The notes below the pieces were generated by a model. It saw only the letters and a list, made by a program, of their open reading frames with translations. It was not told the origin of the DNA and searched no databases. The position numbers were made by a program, and so were the translations under genes. Shown here in pieces: positions 1-7,340 of a DNA stretch of 44,478 nucleotides. The DNA is taken from contig DJYF01000018.1 in assembly GCA_002450035.1 (NCBI GenBank), positions 1 through 44,478 on the forward strand, written 5' to 3'. Within the stretch, counting starts at the first letter, position 1; each line of letters starts with the position of its first letter. The stretch comes from Caryophanales bacterium UBA6985. Lineage in GTDB: Bacteria > Bacillota_I > Bacilli_A > RF39 > UBA660.

Positions 1-320
1 TCTCCTTTTAAATTTCTTATTCTCCACTGAAACTCTTTTTGTGTGTCTTTTCTTATAAATAAAGGATTATTATCATTTTCCCTTATTAAAAATTCATCAT
101 TACTTCTCGGCTTTATTTCTTCGCCGATTTCTGTTGTCCATTGCTCTTTTCCTGTCATGCCTATTTTTTTCACTCTACGGCTTTCTAATTCTTCACTGTA
201 TAAACCATATTCTTCGACTATTTCGGAACCGTCTTTGAATACCGTGTGAAATTTTATGAAATCTCCATTTATTAAATAAGTCCTTGTACCGTTTTTAACT
301 TGCTGCGGTTTACTTTCCAT
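1..320 (-). CDS. DPCD-like protein, N-terminal part, cut by window edge
   Basis: Reading leftward from the ATG at 318-320, the frame is open for 106 codons to the window edge. The translation aligns along its length with what I recall of human DPCD, a cilium-associated protein otherwise known from ciliated or flagellated eukaryotes. Shared blocks are a VFKDGSEIVEEY segment (human FPDGKEMAEEY) and, near residues 85-103, NNPLFIRKDTQKEFQWRIRN (human NPIFMRKDTKMSFQWRIRN). GC is about 32%, and the codons include CCG for Pro, GGC for Gly and CGT for Arg, which the bacterial genes in this window rarely use. There is no purine-rich ribosome site before the ATG (ataaaatcacatc precedes it). I infer eukaryotic origin by assembly chimera, contamination or gene transfer. 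The family match is strong; the source is open. Confidence 0.75.
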   Translation of the reverse strand, partial: MESKPQQVKNGTRTYLINGDFIKFHTVFKDGSEIVEEYGLYSEELESRRVKKIGMTGKEQWTTEIGEEIKPRSNDEFLIRENDNNPLFIRKDTQKEFQWRIRNLKG

Positions 321-604
321 GATGTGATTTTATTAAACAATTATATTTATGATTATTTTTATTTATTTAAATTTTAAATTAAATTTTAAAAAATATATAA
401 TTAATGATCAAGACAATAATAATAATAATATTGTACTAATATAATATAAATAAAATAAATAATATATTATCGATTATCTATCTAGACTTATATATTAAAT
501 TTAATACAATTTTTTTAAAATTTGAAAGTAGGGGGAGTAAGTGTATGGGCATATTTTTTCCACTACCACTCTCCTACTTCACTTATCGATAAACAATATA
601 CATT
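321..604. other. Extremely AT-rich spacer between DPCD-like fragment and bacterial genes
   Basis: No gene is seen here. The 120 bases at 361-480 contain only about 9 G or C. A short AAT microsatellite lies near 414-432. The G-rich stretch near 526-548 and the facing C-rich stretch form an imperfect hairpin, listed separately. The join between the eukaryote-like sequence and the bacterial genome probably lies somewhere in this spacer, but no exact point can be read. Confidence 0.6.
526..579. repeat. Imperfect inverted repeat in the left spacer
   Basis: The arm AAGTAGGGGGAGT (526-538) faces ACTCTCCTACTT (568-579), whose reverse complement is AAGTAGGAGAGT. The pairing weakens inward. There is no clear T-run beside it and its role is unknown. 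It could be a hairpin element or mark the composite junction. Confidence 0.5.
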
Positions 605-634
605 AAAAAAGTAATAAAATTACTATTTTATTAC
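603..634 (-). terminator. Rho-independent terminator of the PASTA protein gene
   Basis: On the minus strand a 10-bp stem GTAATAAAAT/ATTTTATTAC with loop AGTA is followed by six T. It begins directly after the stop codon at 635-637. Confidence 0.8.
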
Positions 635-1342
635 TTAATTAGCTACAAAAACTATAAATGGTTCAGCAGAATTAACTGGTGTATCAACTACCCCACTCTG
701 TCTTACTATAGTACCACTTTGAGCTCCTGCTTCACTAACATATTCAGTTCTTATTTCAACACCTAATTCAGCAGCCCATTTAGTTGCTTCTTCAATAGTT
801 TTACCTGTAAAATCAGGGTAATTAATAATAGCATTTGTATAAGCTTCTTCAGTTGATGTAGTAGTTGCTTCTGTATCAGTTTCAGATGTAACAGGTTGAG
901 TTATGATTGGATTAAATGATCCAGAGAAAGGTAATCTTTCGGAATTAGGGTTTGTTGTAGAGTTATCTTTATGATTTAGTTCATTATAAAGCCAAATACC
1001 AGAAATAACTAAACCAATTAAACCGACAATTAAAACTATAACTGGAACTATACTTTGTTTTTTAGCAACAACATTGATATTAGCATTTGCTGCATCAGTT
1101 GTTAATCCACCACCGCCAATGCTTGGTTTAATTTGAACAAGTCTTGGTTGTGTAGGTGTTTCCTCAACAGGAGTTTCTACTGGTGTTTGAGAAACTGGAG
1201 CTGCAGGAGCAACTTGAGCCTCAACTGGAGCACTTTCTGTTTGAACAGGAGCTTCTGTTGGAGGAGTTACTACTGGAGTTGGTGTTTCAACAGGAGTAGT
1301 TGTTTCATTATTCACTTCATTATTGTTTAATTCATTATTCAT
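635..1342 (-). CDS. Single-pass membrane protein with C-terminal PASTA domain
   Basis: I chose the ATG at 1342 (MNNEL) because the ribosome site AAAGGATGG lies at proper distance from it and overlaps the upstream ATG at 1351. The 235-residue product has a Pro/Thr/Val-rich N-terminal third (PVETPTP-type repeats), one membrane helix near residues 97-117, a Ser/Thr-rich stretch, and a C-terminal PASTA-like domain (YPDFTGKTIEEA to the end). PASTA domains bind muropeptides or beta-lactams in cell-wall kinases and penicillin-binding proteins. Here there is no kinase or transpeptidase domain, so a wall-sensing or wall-binding adaptor is inferred. The proline-rich start resembles that of the HerA-like ATPase at 18795-21146, and both open with MN-x-x-LN-x-NE. 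Confidence 0.75.
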   Translation of the reverse strand: MNNELNNNEVNNETTTPVETPTPVVTPPTEAPVQTESAPVEAQVAPAAPVSQTPVETPVEETPTQPRLVQIKPSIGGGGLTTDAANANINVVAKKQSIVPVIVLIVGLIGLVISGIWLYNELNHKDNSTTNPNSERLPFSGSFNPIITQPVTSETDTEATTTSTEEAYTNAIINYPDFTGKTIEEATKWAAELGVEIRTEYVSEAGAQSGTIVRQSGVVDTPVNSAEPFIVFVAN

Positions 1343-1367
1343 ATATACCATCCTTTACTATTTATAT

Positions 1368-1396
1368 ATTATAAAACATATATACTATTTTTTAAA
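1368..1396 (-). promoter_or_regulatory. Promoter of the PASTA protein gene
   Basis: TTTAAA (-35, 1391-1396) and TATAAT (-10, 1368-1373) are separated by 17 bp. The -35 overlaps the stop codon of the next upstream gene (1392-1394). Confidence 0.6.
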
Positions 1397-3398
1397 GTTT
1401 ATGATAAAAAGAATTATCAATTATTTCTCTTCTTAATAATATTAAACCTAACGAAAGAAGTAGAAGTGGAACTAATACTTGTCTTACTCCTGTCTTAGGA
1501 TTAGTAACTTTTTCGAATATATAATTAAAAGTTGTATCATCAACAATATAATTATCCATTCCTTCTTCCCAGCGTCCAGTATAAGTATTATCAAACGCTT
1601 TCATACCAACAGGAATGTCATCTTCCGTTAATACATGGCCAAATTCAACCTCTATTACAATGTCATCATTAGATCCATCTGCCCAAGTACCATTTTTAAT
1701 CTTAAATGTTACTTTTTTATAAGTAGTTAAGATATCATAAGTAGACTCTGTATTAGTACCTGTTCCTAGATAATATACAGTAGATGCAGGAACACTTATA
1801 TTAATATCTGTTGGAACAGAAGAATATTTTAATAAAGATAATTCATTCTTATTATTATCAATCTTAACCATCTTTTCATCTATAGTAAGACTACCTGATG
1901 TAGTAAATGCAGCTTTATCATATTGAGAAATAAACTTAACAGTACTGTTATTTATATTTGTATTTCCTGATACATAAACAGGATATTTAAATGTATTATC
2001 TACTTCTCTATTATCTAGAATAAAAATACTGTCTTTAATATCTAAATTTCCCTGCATTCTAGTCATGATTGAAAATACTACTTTTGATGAATCAACATTA
2101 GTATTACCAATTATCTCAGCAACAGCTAAATCTATATCACTTTGTTCGATTGTTAAGTTTCCATAACATCCTACACCACTACCTATAATATTACCATTGT
2201 CTAATTCTATAAACTCCGAATCAATCTTACTAGATTTAATTTCAACAGGAATTGGAGTAGCTATACCAGCATTACCAGTTAAATTTGAATTATCAATAGT
2301 AACTTTATAATCAGTAGTTGGTGCTTGTTGAGAATTAACTATACCATAAAAAAAACCACTAATATTATTCTCTTTAATGTAATTTACTAAAGAATCTAAA
2401 TCAAAATTAATATCACTATCAATAATTTCAACGTCTTTTAATGCACCAATAGTATGTAAAATATTTAAATGACTATTTTTAACTTTTAAATATCCCATTA
2501 GAGATAATACAGAACCAGAAGCAATCTTAGAACCATTATACTCAGACTCATAAACAATAAAACTTGGAACCATTGTAATATTATCAAGTTCAACAGAACC
2601 AATGCAAGCGATAGTTCCTTCACCTTTAATTGTAACATTAGTTAGTTTTGATGACGAAGATCCAACATTATCATCAGCAATACCACATATAACGTCACGA
2701 CAAACTGGTACATTTATTGTAGTGTCAGTAACAGTAAAAGCGCCATTTGAAAGAATTAATGACTCAGTTTTAATATCAGAATTAGTTATTACTAAATTTG
2801 AATTGCTACTAATATGACCATAAGCTCTATTAGTTGTAGTATTAGTAGTAATATTGTCAAAAGTAGCATTACCATCTGAAGCAACATTTATTAAACCCTG
2901 AATTAAAGTATCACTTACGTTTAAAGTACCATTTGAGTGATACCTATGAGCATTTCCTTTAATAGTAGAATTAGTTATACTCATGTTACCTGTTGCTTCA
3001 AAGTCTCCACCTGTAATATTAAGTGTAGAACTACTTACTGTAATATTTCCAGATGATGTTACAGCCCCTCCAAAATTTAATTTAGCATTATTAATAGTTA
3101 AATTAGAAGAAGCGCCTGTACCAACAGTTATACTATTAATACTAATTTCTTTATTGTTTGAAGTGATATTAATACTTTTATTAACTGTACTAATAGTATC
3201 AATAAGAGTTCCTTCTTTAAGCACTATATTACCAGCAGAATCTGCTGTTAGTGCACTAACATAGTCACTAGTTGCCACATTATTTTTTCTTACTTCTAAT
3301 GCTCCGCTTCCATTATAACTTATTGAATATAAGTCATCAGCAAAAACATTAAGAGTAAACATGAAAAAACAACAAAAAATAAAACATATTTTTTTCAT
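1392..3398 (-). CDS. Surface-anchored repetitive beta-helix protein with NPKTG sorting signal
   Basis: The 668-residue protein begins with a signal peptide (MKKICFIFCCFFMFTLNVFA, probably cut before DD). It continues with many short imperfect repeats of the type -ITNSxIxxN- and -VDNxTIN-, the pattern of a right-handed beta-helix. Near residues 560-630 is a module resembling Listeria-Bacteroides (InlB B-type) repeats. The C-terminus has NPKTG, a hydrophobic helix (VLVPLLLLSLGLILL) and a charged tail, which is a sortase sorting signal. The ribosome site GTAGGTGAG precedes the ATG. An adhesin-like role on the cell surface is inferred. The sortase gene is not in the window. Confidence 0.75.
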   Translation of the reverse strand: MKKICFIFCCFFMFTLNVFADDLYSISYNGSGALEVRKNNVATSDYVSALTADSAGNIVLKEGTLIDTISTVNKSINITSNNKEISINSITVGTGASSNLTINNAKLNFGGAVTSSGNITVSSSTLNITGGDFEATGNMSITNSTIKGNAHRYHSNGTLNVSDTLIQGLINVASDGNATFDNITTNTTTNRAYGHISSNSNLVITNSDIKTESLILSNGAFTVTDTTINVPVCRDVICGIADDNVGSSSSKLTNVTIKGEGTIACIGSVELDNITMVPSFIVYESEYNGSKIASGSVLSLMGYLKVKNSHLNILHTIGALKDVEIIDSDINFDLDSLVNYIKENNISGFFYGIVNSQQAPTTDYKVTIDNSNLTGNAGIATPIPVEIKSSKIDSEFIELDNGNIIGSGVGCYGNLTIEQSDIDLAVAEIIGNTNVDSSKVVFSIMTRMQGNLDIKDSIFILDNREVDNTFKYPVYVSGNTNINNSTVKFISQYDKAAFTTSGSLTIDEKMVKIDNNKNELSLLKYSSVPTDINISVPASTVYYLGTGTNTESTYDILTTYKKVTFKIKNGTWADGSNDDIVIEVEFGHVLTEDDIPVGMKAFDNTYTGRWEEGMDNYIVDDTTFNYIFEKVTNPKTGVRQVLVPLLLLSLGLILLRREIIDNSFYHKL

Positions 3399-3419
3399 AA
3401 ACTCACCTACTCTATATAT

Positions 3420-3448
3420 ATTATAGAATAAACAAATCTACTTTTAAA
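3420..3448 (-). promoter_or_regulatory. Promoter of the surface protein gene
   Basis: TTTAAA (3443-3448), a 17-bp spacer, then TATAAT (3420-3425). It uses the same -35 variant and spacing as the promoter at 1368-1396. Confidence 0.6.
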
Positions 3449-3455
3449 TATGTTT

Positions 3456-4328
3456 TTAATTTCTTGGGAAGTATTCTTTATAATCATTATGTAGTTCTTC
3501 ATTACTTAAATGAGTATATATTTGAGTGGTACTTATGTCTGAGTGACCTAGAAGTTCTTGAATTATTCTTAAGTCAGCACCATTTTGTAAAAGATGTGTT
3601 GCAAAAGTATGTCTTAAGGTATGAGGACTAACGTCTTTCTTAATACCTTTAACTAAACATTCTTGTTTAATCATTTTAAATATACCTTGTCTAGTCATTT
3701 GTTTTCCATGATTATTTAAGAATAAATAATTATTAATATCTCCTTTTAACATAGAAGGTCTAAAGTTTTCTAAATAGTTATTTAAAGCATTTATTGCAAT
3801 ATCATTAATAGGAATTATTCTTTCTTTACTTCCTTTTCCCATGACTCTTACAATACAATCTTCCACATCTATATTTTTAAACTCTAAATTAATTACTTCA
3901 CTTATTCTTAAGCCTGTTCCATACATTACTTCTAAAATAGCTTTATTCCTTGCAGAAAATGCATCTTTTACTTCTATATCGAGAAGTTTATTTATTTCTT
4001 CTTCAGTTAAATAAACAGGTAGATGAGTACCTAATTTAGGACTCTTAAGAGCATCTGTTGGATTTGTCTTTATCTTACCAACTTTAAGAAAGTAATTATA
4101 AAAAGCCTTTAAAGTACTTATATTATGAGAAACCGTACTTGGTGCTAAATCACTTAATACACTAATATACTTAATTAAATCATTAACATTTAATTTAAGT
4201 AAATCTTTCTTATTATAGTAACTCTCAATCTTCTTTAAATCATTATCATAACTAAGAATAGTATTATTACTATAATTCATATCTAGTTCTAAATAAGATA
4301 AAAATTCTGATATATAATCATTATTCAT
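3456..4328 (-). CDS. xerD: Tyrosine recombinase XerD/XerC type
   Basis: This 290-residue site-specific recombinase has the typical Xer length. It carries an N-terminal SAM-like core-binding domain (about 1-95) and a C-terminal catalytic domain with all active-site residues: R141 (TGLRISE), K165 (MGKGSKER), H236 and R239 (SPHTLRH), H262 (LLGHSD) and nucleophile Y271 (IYTH). Xer recombinases resolve chromosome dimers at dif with FtsK. The housekeeping-like sequence, without phage or island genes around it, favours that role over an integrase. The start follows directly on the stop of the preceding gene, whose end supplies the ribosome site GGTGAG, so the two are translationally coupled. XerC versus XerD cannot be settled from sequence alone. 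Confidence 0.88.
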   Translation of the reverse strand: MNNDYISEFLSYLELDMNYSNNTILSYDNDLKKIESYYNKKDLLKLNVNDLIKYISVLSDLAPSTVSHNISTLKAFYNYFLKVGKIKTNPTDALKSPKLGTHLPVYLTEEEINKLLDIEVKDAFSARNKAILEVMYGTGLRISEVINLEFKNIDVEDCIVRVMGKGSKERIIPINDIAINALNNYLENFRPSMLKGDINNYLFLNNHGKQMTRQGIFKMIKQECLVKGIKKDVSPHTLRHTFATHLLQNGADLRIIQELLGHSDISTTQIYTHLSNEELHNDYKEYFPRN

Positions 4329-5015
4329 CTACTCACCTTGACTCTTAACATATCTTTTTTCTAGTGTTAATGTAACAGAATTACGTCTTTGTTTATATGC
4401 ATCTGCAATAGGTGCATGATTACGTTCATTCTTAAAGTCTTTCTCATTTAATCCATAGACTCTCATAATATCAGCAAACACAGGGTTAGCAGTAGTTACA
4501 AGTGCATTCTCATATTCTGATAAATCTGGGCTCAAAAGTTCTCTTATTTCATAATCATAATTAATATATCTACTATTTTGACTTTTTAAATACTCAATAT
4601 GTTCTTTAACCTTTTTATCATTTACCTCGGCATTATATAAAGTAATAACAGCATATCTAGAAGATAGTTTTGAATCATAATTCATCTCATAACAATAAGT
4701 TCTTCTTGCCCCATGAAACTCTAAAGTATAATGACCCAAAGAATAATCAACTTCATAATTTGGATTATCGCGAATAACATTATACGCTCTTTTAGCAAGT
4801 GAGTTTATTACAGCTTCTCTATAAAGTTTAAACTCTGAATAAAGTCTTGCTTCCCCATTTGTAATACTTTTATCAAAAGGAGAGAGTTCTCCATCTATTA
4901 AAGCAATAAATGCATCATATTTTTCACTTGATAATGTATTTTTTAATACTTTTAATCTTTTAAGTAAATCTTCTCTATTATAAATTTCAATACTACCTTT
5001 ATCATTTTTTATCAT
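4329..5015 (-). CDS. Hypothetical protein coupled to xerD
   Basis: I do not recognise this 228-residue soluble protein. It is charged, has no signal peptide or membrane segment, and no clear catalytic motif. The N-terminal half looks helical (DLLKRLKVLKNTLSSEKYDAF). A middle segment rich in Tyr and His (SLGHYTLEFHGARRTYCYEM) may be a beta sheet. A strong ribosome site (AGGAGG) precedes the ATG. A TATAAT at 5033-5038 lies upstream without a good -35. Its stop abuts the xerD start, so both proteins are made from one message. The promoter region is shared, divergently, with rarA. Confidence 0.65.
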   Translation of the reverse strand: MIKNDKGSIEIYNREDLLKRLKVLKNTLSSEKYDAFIALIDGELSPFDKSITNGEARLYSEFKLYREAVINSLAKRAYNVIRDNPNYEVDYSLGHYTLEFHGARRTYCYEMNYDSKLSSRYAVITLYNAEVNDKKVKEHIEYLKSQNSRYINYDYEIRELLSPDLSEYENALVTTANPVFADIMRVYGLNEKDFKNERNHAPIADAYKQRRNSVTLTLEKRYVKSQGE

Positions 5016-5112
5016 AATAGCCTCCTATTAATATTATATTATTTATCATTTAATAACTCCATATAAATATTTCATAATAAAGGAAATTAAATATCAAAAG
5101 TTAATACTTATT

Positions 5113-5121
5113 TGTTATAAT
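5113..5121 (+). promoter_or_regulatory. Extended -10 promoter of rarA-gpsA
   Basis: TGTTATAAT with no convincing -35. Transcription would begin near 5128, giving a leader of only about 14 nt that holds little more than the ribosome site GGAAGGTGA. Confidence 0.6.
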
Positions 5122-5141
5122 ATTAAATGGAAGGTGATTAT

Positions 5142-6344
5142 ATGGAATTACTAGCTGATAAGATTAGACCTACATCTTTAAGTGATGTAATTGGTCAATC
5201 ACATTTAATTGGTAAAAATAAAGTAATAAGTAATTTAATTGAAAATAAACATATATTCAGTATGATTCTATATGGCCCACCTGGAACTGGTAAGACAACT
5301 CTTGCAAATGTAATAGTTCATGAACTTAATTTAAGATTTAGAATGCTTAATGCAGTTATTAATAAAAAAGAAGACTTTGATGTTGTTATTGAAGAAGCCA
5401 AGATGTATGGAGAAATAGTTCTAATTGTAGATGAAATACATAGAATGAATAAAGATAAACAAGATATCTTACTTCCATATATAGAAAATGGAAAAATAAT
5501 TCTTATTGGGCTTACTACTAGTAATCCATATTATAAGATTAATCCTGCTATTAGAAGTAGATGTCAAATATTTGAACTTAATAGCCTAACAGTTAATGAT
5601 ATTAAAAAAGGTTTAGCAAGAACTATTCCTCTTCTACCTAAATGTAAGATAGATGATGAAGCATTAGAAAGAATTGCTTATCTATCTTCAGGAGACTATA
5701 GAAGTGCTTTAAACCTACTTGAAGTATGTTACTTTAGTACAAAGACTCATAAGATTGATATTAAATTAGTTGAATCTATTAATAATAAACCTGTTATTGC
5801 TGGAGATCGAAATGGAGATAATCATTATCAATTAATAAGTGCTTTTCAAAAAAGTATAAGAGGATCTGATCCAGATGCTGCAGTTTACTATTTAGCTAGA
5901 TTAATAGCTATTGGAGATTTAGATATTATTTATAGAAGAATGTCTGTTATTGCTTATGAAGATATTGGACTTGCTAATCCTTCCATGGGACCAAAGGTAA
6001 GAGCTTGTATAGAAACATGCGAAATGTTAGGTTTGCCTGAAGCAAGAATACCTCTTGCTGATACAGTAATAGAGCTTGCCTTATCTCCTAAGAGTAATTC
6101 GGGTATATGTGCTATAGATGAAGCATTATGTTTAATTGAAAAAGGATCAACTGGGGATGTTCCAAAACACATTAATAGTGAAAATAATCCTTTATATAAA
6201 TATCCTCATAGTTATCCTAATCATTGGGTAGATCAACAATACTTACCAGATAATATTAAGAACGTTAAGTTCTATCATGCATGTAATAATAAATATGAAG
6301 ATGGTTTAAATAAAACAAATAAAGAAATGAGAGGTATAAAATGA
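5142..6344 (+). CDS. rarA: Replication-associated recombination ATPase RarA (MgsA)
   Basis: AAA+ ATPase of the RarA/MgsA/WRNIP1 family, which acts at stalled replication forks with single-strand-binding protein. From the start at 5142 it is 400 residues, slightly shorter than the usual 420 or so. Walker A is GPPGTGKTT (residues 45-53) and Walker B is VDEIHRMN (96-103). An arginine-finger region follows (INPAIRSRCQIFEL), and then the family C-terminal tetramer domain (DPDAAVYYLARL, IAYEDIGLANP). I prefer this ATG over the in-frame one at 5127 because the latter overlaps the GGAAGGTGA ribosome site. Its end overlaps gpsA by 4 bases (ATGA). Confidence 0.93.
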   Translation: MELLADKIRPTSLSDVIGQSHLIGKNKVISNLIENKHIFSMILYGPPGTGKTTLANVIVHELNLRFRMLNAVINKKEDFDVVIEEAKMYGEIVLIVDEIHRMNKDKQDILLPYIENGKIILIGLTTSNPYYKINPAIRSRCQIFELNSLTVNDIKKGLARTIPLLPKCKIDDEALERIAYLSSGDYRSALNLLEVCYFSTKTHKIDIKLVESINNKPVIAGDRNGDNHYQLISAFQKSIRGSDPDAAVYYLARLIAIGDLDIIYRRMSVIAYEDIGLANPSMGPKVRACIETCEMLGLPEARIPLADTVIELALSPKSNSGICAIDEALCLIEKGSTGDVPKHINSENNPLYKYPHSYPNHWVDQQYLPDNIKNVKFYHACNNKYEDGLNKTNKEMRGIK

Positions 6345-7321
6345 ATATAACAATTCTAGGAACAGGTGTATATGGTCTTTCTATGGCTATTGCCCTATCA
6401 CAAAATAAGAAAAATAAAATAACTATGTGGACTGAAAGTAAAGAAAACATTCCAAGATTTAAAGATTATCAAACTAAAGGTGTAGAAGCTTTTAATGGAC
6501 TAAAGGTGCCTAAAAGTATAAAGATAACTGATAGTTATGAAATTGCTCTTAAAGATGCTGAAATGGTCTTTATAATGTGTGCTGCAAGGTTTGTTGGAAG
6601 TGTTGCTAAAGACATGAAACCATATATAAATAAAAAGATGAATTTTATAATTGGTTCTAAAGGTATTGAACAAGGATCATGTAGATTTGTTCATGAAGTA
6701 TTCCTAAATGAAATAAAAACAAAGAAACTTGCTGTTATATCAGGTCCATCATTTGCAGTAGATATAGCAAAACTAGAACCAATTGGACTTGCATGTGCAG
6801 TTAAATCACATGAAGTATTTCTTAATATGAAATCTATTTATAAAGGAACTAATATTAAACTAAGAGAATCACGTGATATGGTAGGAACTGAGTTATGTGG
6901 TTCTATTAAAAATGTAATAGCTATAGCATCAGGTATCTTAGAAGGTCTAGGTTACTCAGAGTCAACTAGATGTTTCTTAATAACTGAGTCTCTTCATGAT
7001 ATTAGAAGTCTAATTGTTGGTTTAGGTGGTAAAAAGAACTCTATTCTATCATTTGCTGGTGTTGGAGACTTAACCCTAACTGCAACATCTACTAAATCAA
7101 GAAACTATTCATATGGTGTTCTTTTAGGTAAAAATGATAAAAAGAAAACTGAAGAATATTTAAATAGTACAACTGTTGAAGGATATTATACTTTAAAGAG
7201 TATTTATTCACTTATTAAGAAAAAGAAAATAAAAATGCCTGTTATTGATCTTATTTATAAAATAGTTATGAAGGGTGAAGATCCTAATAAACTAGAAAAA
7301 TTCTTAATGGAAAAAGAGTAG
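6341..7321 (+). CDS. gpsA: NAD(P)-dependent glycerol-3-phosphate dehydrogenase
   Basis: GpsA reduces dihydroxyacetone phosphate to sn-glycerol 3-phosphate, the backbone of phospholipids and of the polyglycerol-phosphate chain made by the LtaS-like enzyme encoded at 38693-40915. The 326-residue protein has the Rossmann motif GTGVYG (7-12), a substrate-site lysine in GSKGIE (K107), SGPSFA (134-139), the catalytic lysine in GSIKNVIAIASG (K190) and the C-terminal TVEGY block. Length is normal. The 4-base overlap with rarA implies co-translation. Confidence 0.93.
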   Translation: MNITILGTGVYGLSMAIALSQNKKNKITMWTESKENIPRFKDYQTKGVEAFNGLKVPKSIKITDSYEIALKDAEMVFIMCAARFVGSVAKDMKPYINKKMNFIIGSKGIEQGSCRFVHEVFLNEIKTKKLAVISGPSFAVDIAKLEPIGLACAVKSHEVFLNMKSIYKGTNIKLRESRDMVGTELCGSIKNVIAIASGILEGLGYSESTRCFLITESLHDIRSLIVGLGGKKNSILSFAGVGDLTLTATSTKSRNYSYGVLLGKNDKKKTEEYLNSTTVEGYYTLKSIYSLIKKKKIKMPVIDLIYKIVMKGEDPNKLEKFLMEKE

Positions 7322-7340
7322 AAAAAATTCTACTCTTTTT
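7313..7340. terminator. Bidirectional terminator between gpsA and the ABC exporter gene
   Basis: An 11-bp perfect stem AAAGAGTAGAA/TTCTACTCTTT with T-runs on both strands. The gpsA stop (7319-7321) is inside the stem and the stop of the convergent gene (7339-7341) is at its edge. Confidence 0.85.

Noticed and set aside
43..249. Plus-strand frame of 68 codons opposite the DPCD-like fragment
   Set aside because: It is the antisense of the DPCD frame, has no ribosome site, and the minus strand gives a clear family match.
3456..4328. Integrase of a mobile element
   Set aside because: No attachment repeats, excisionase or phage genes around it; length and residues fit housekeeping Xer.
5039..5112. 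Possible tRNA or small gene in the xerD/rarA divergent gap
   Set aside because: Only AT-rich promoter sequence is seen; no cloverleaf arms or coding frame with a ribosome site.
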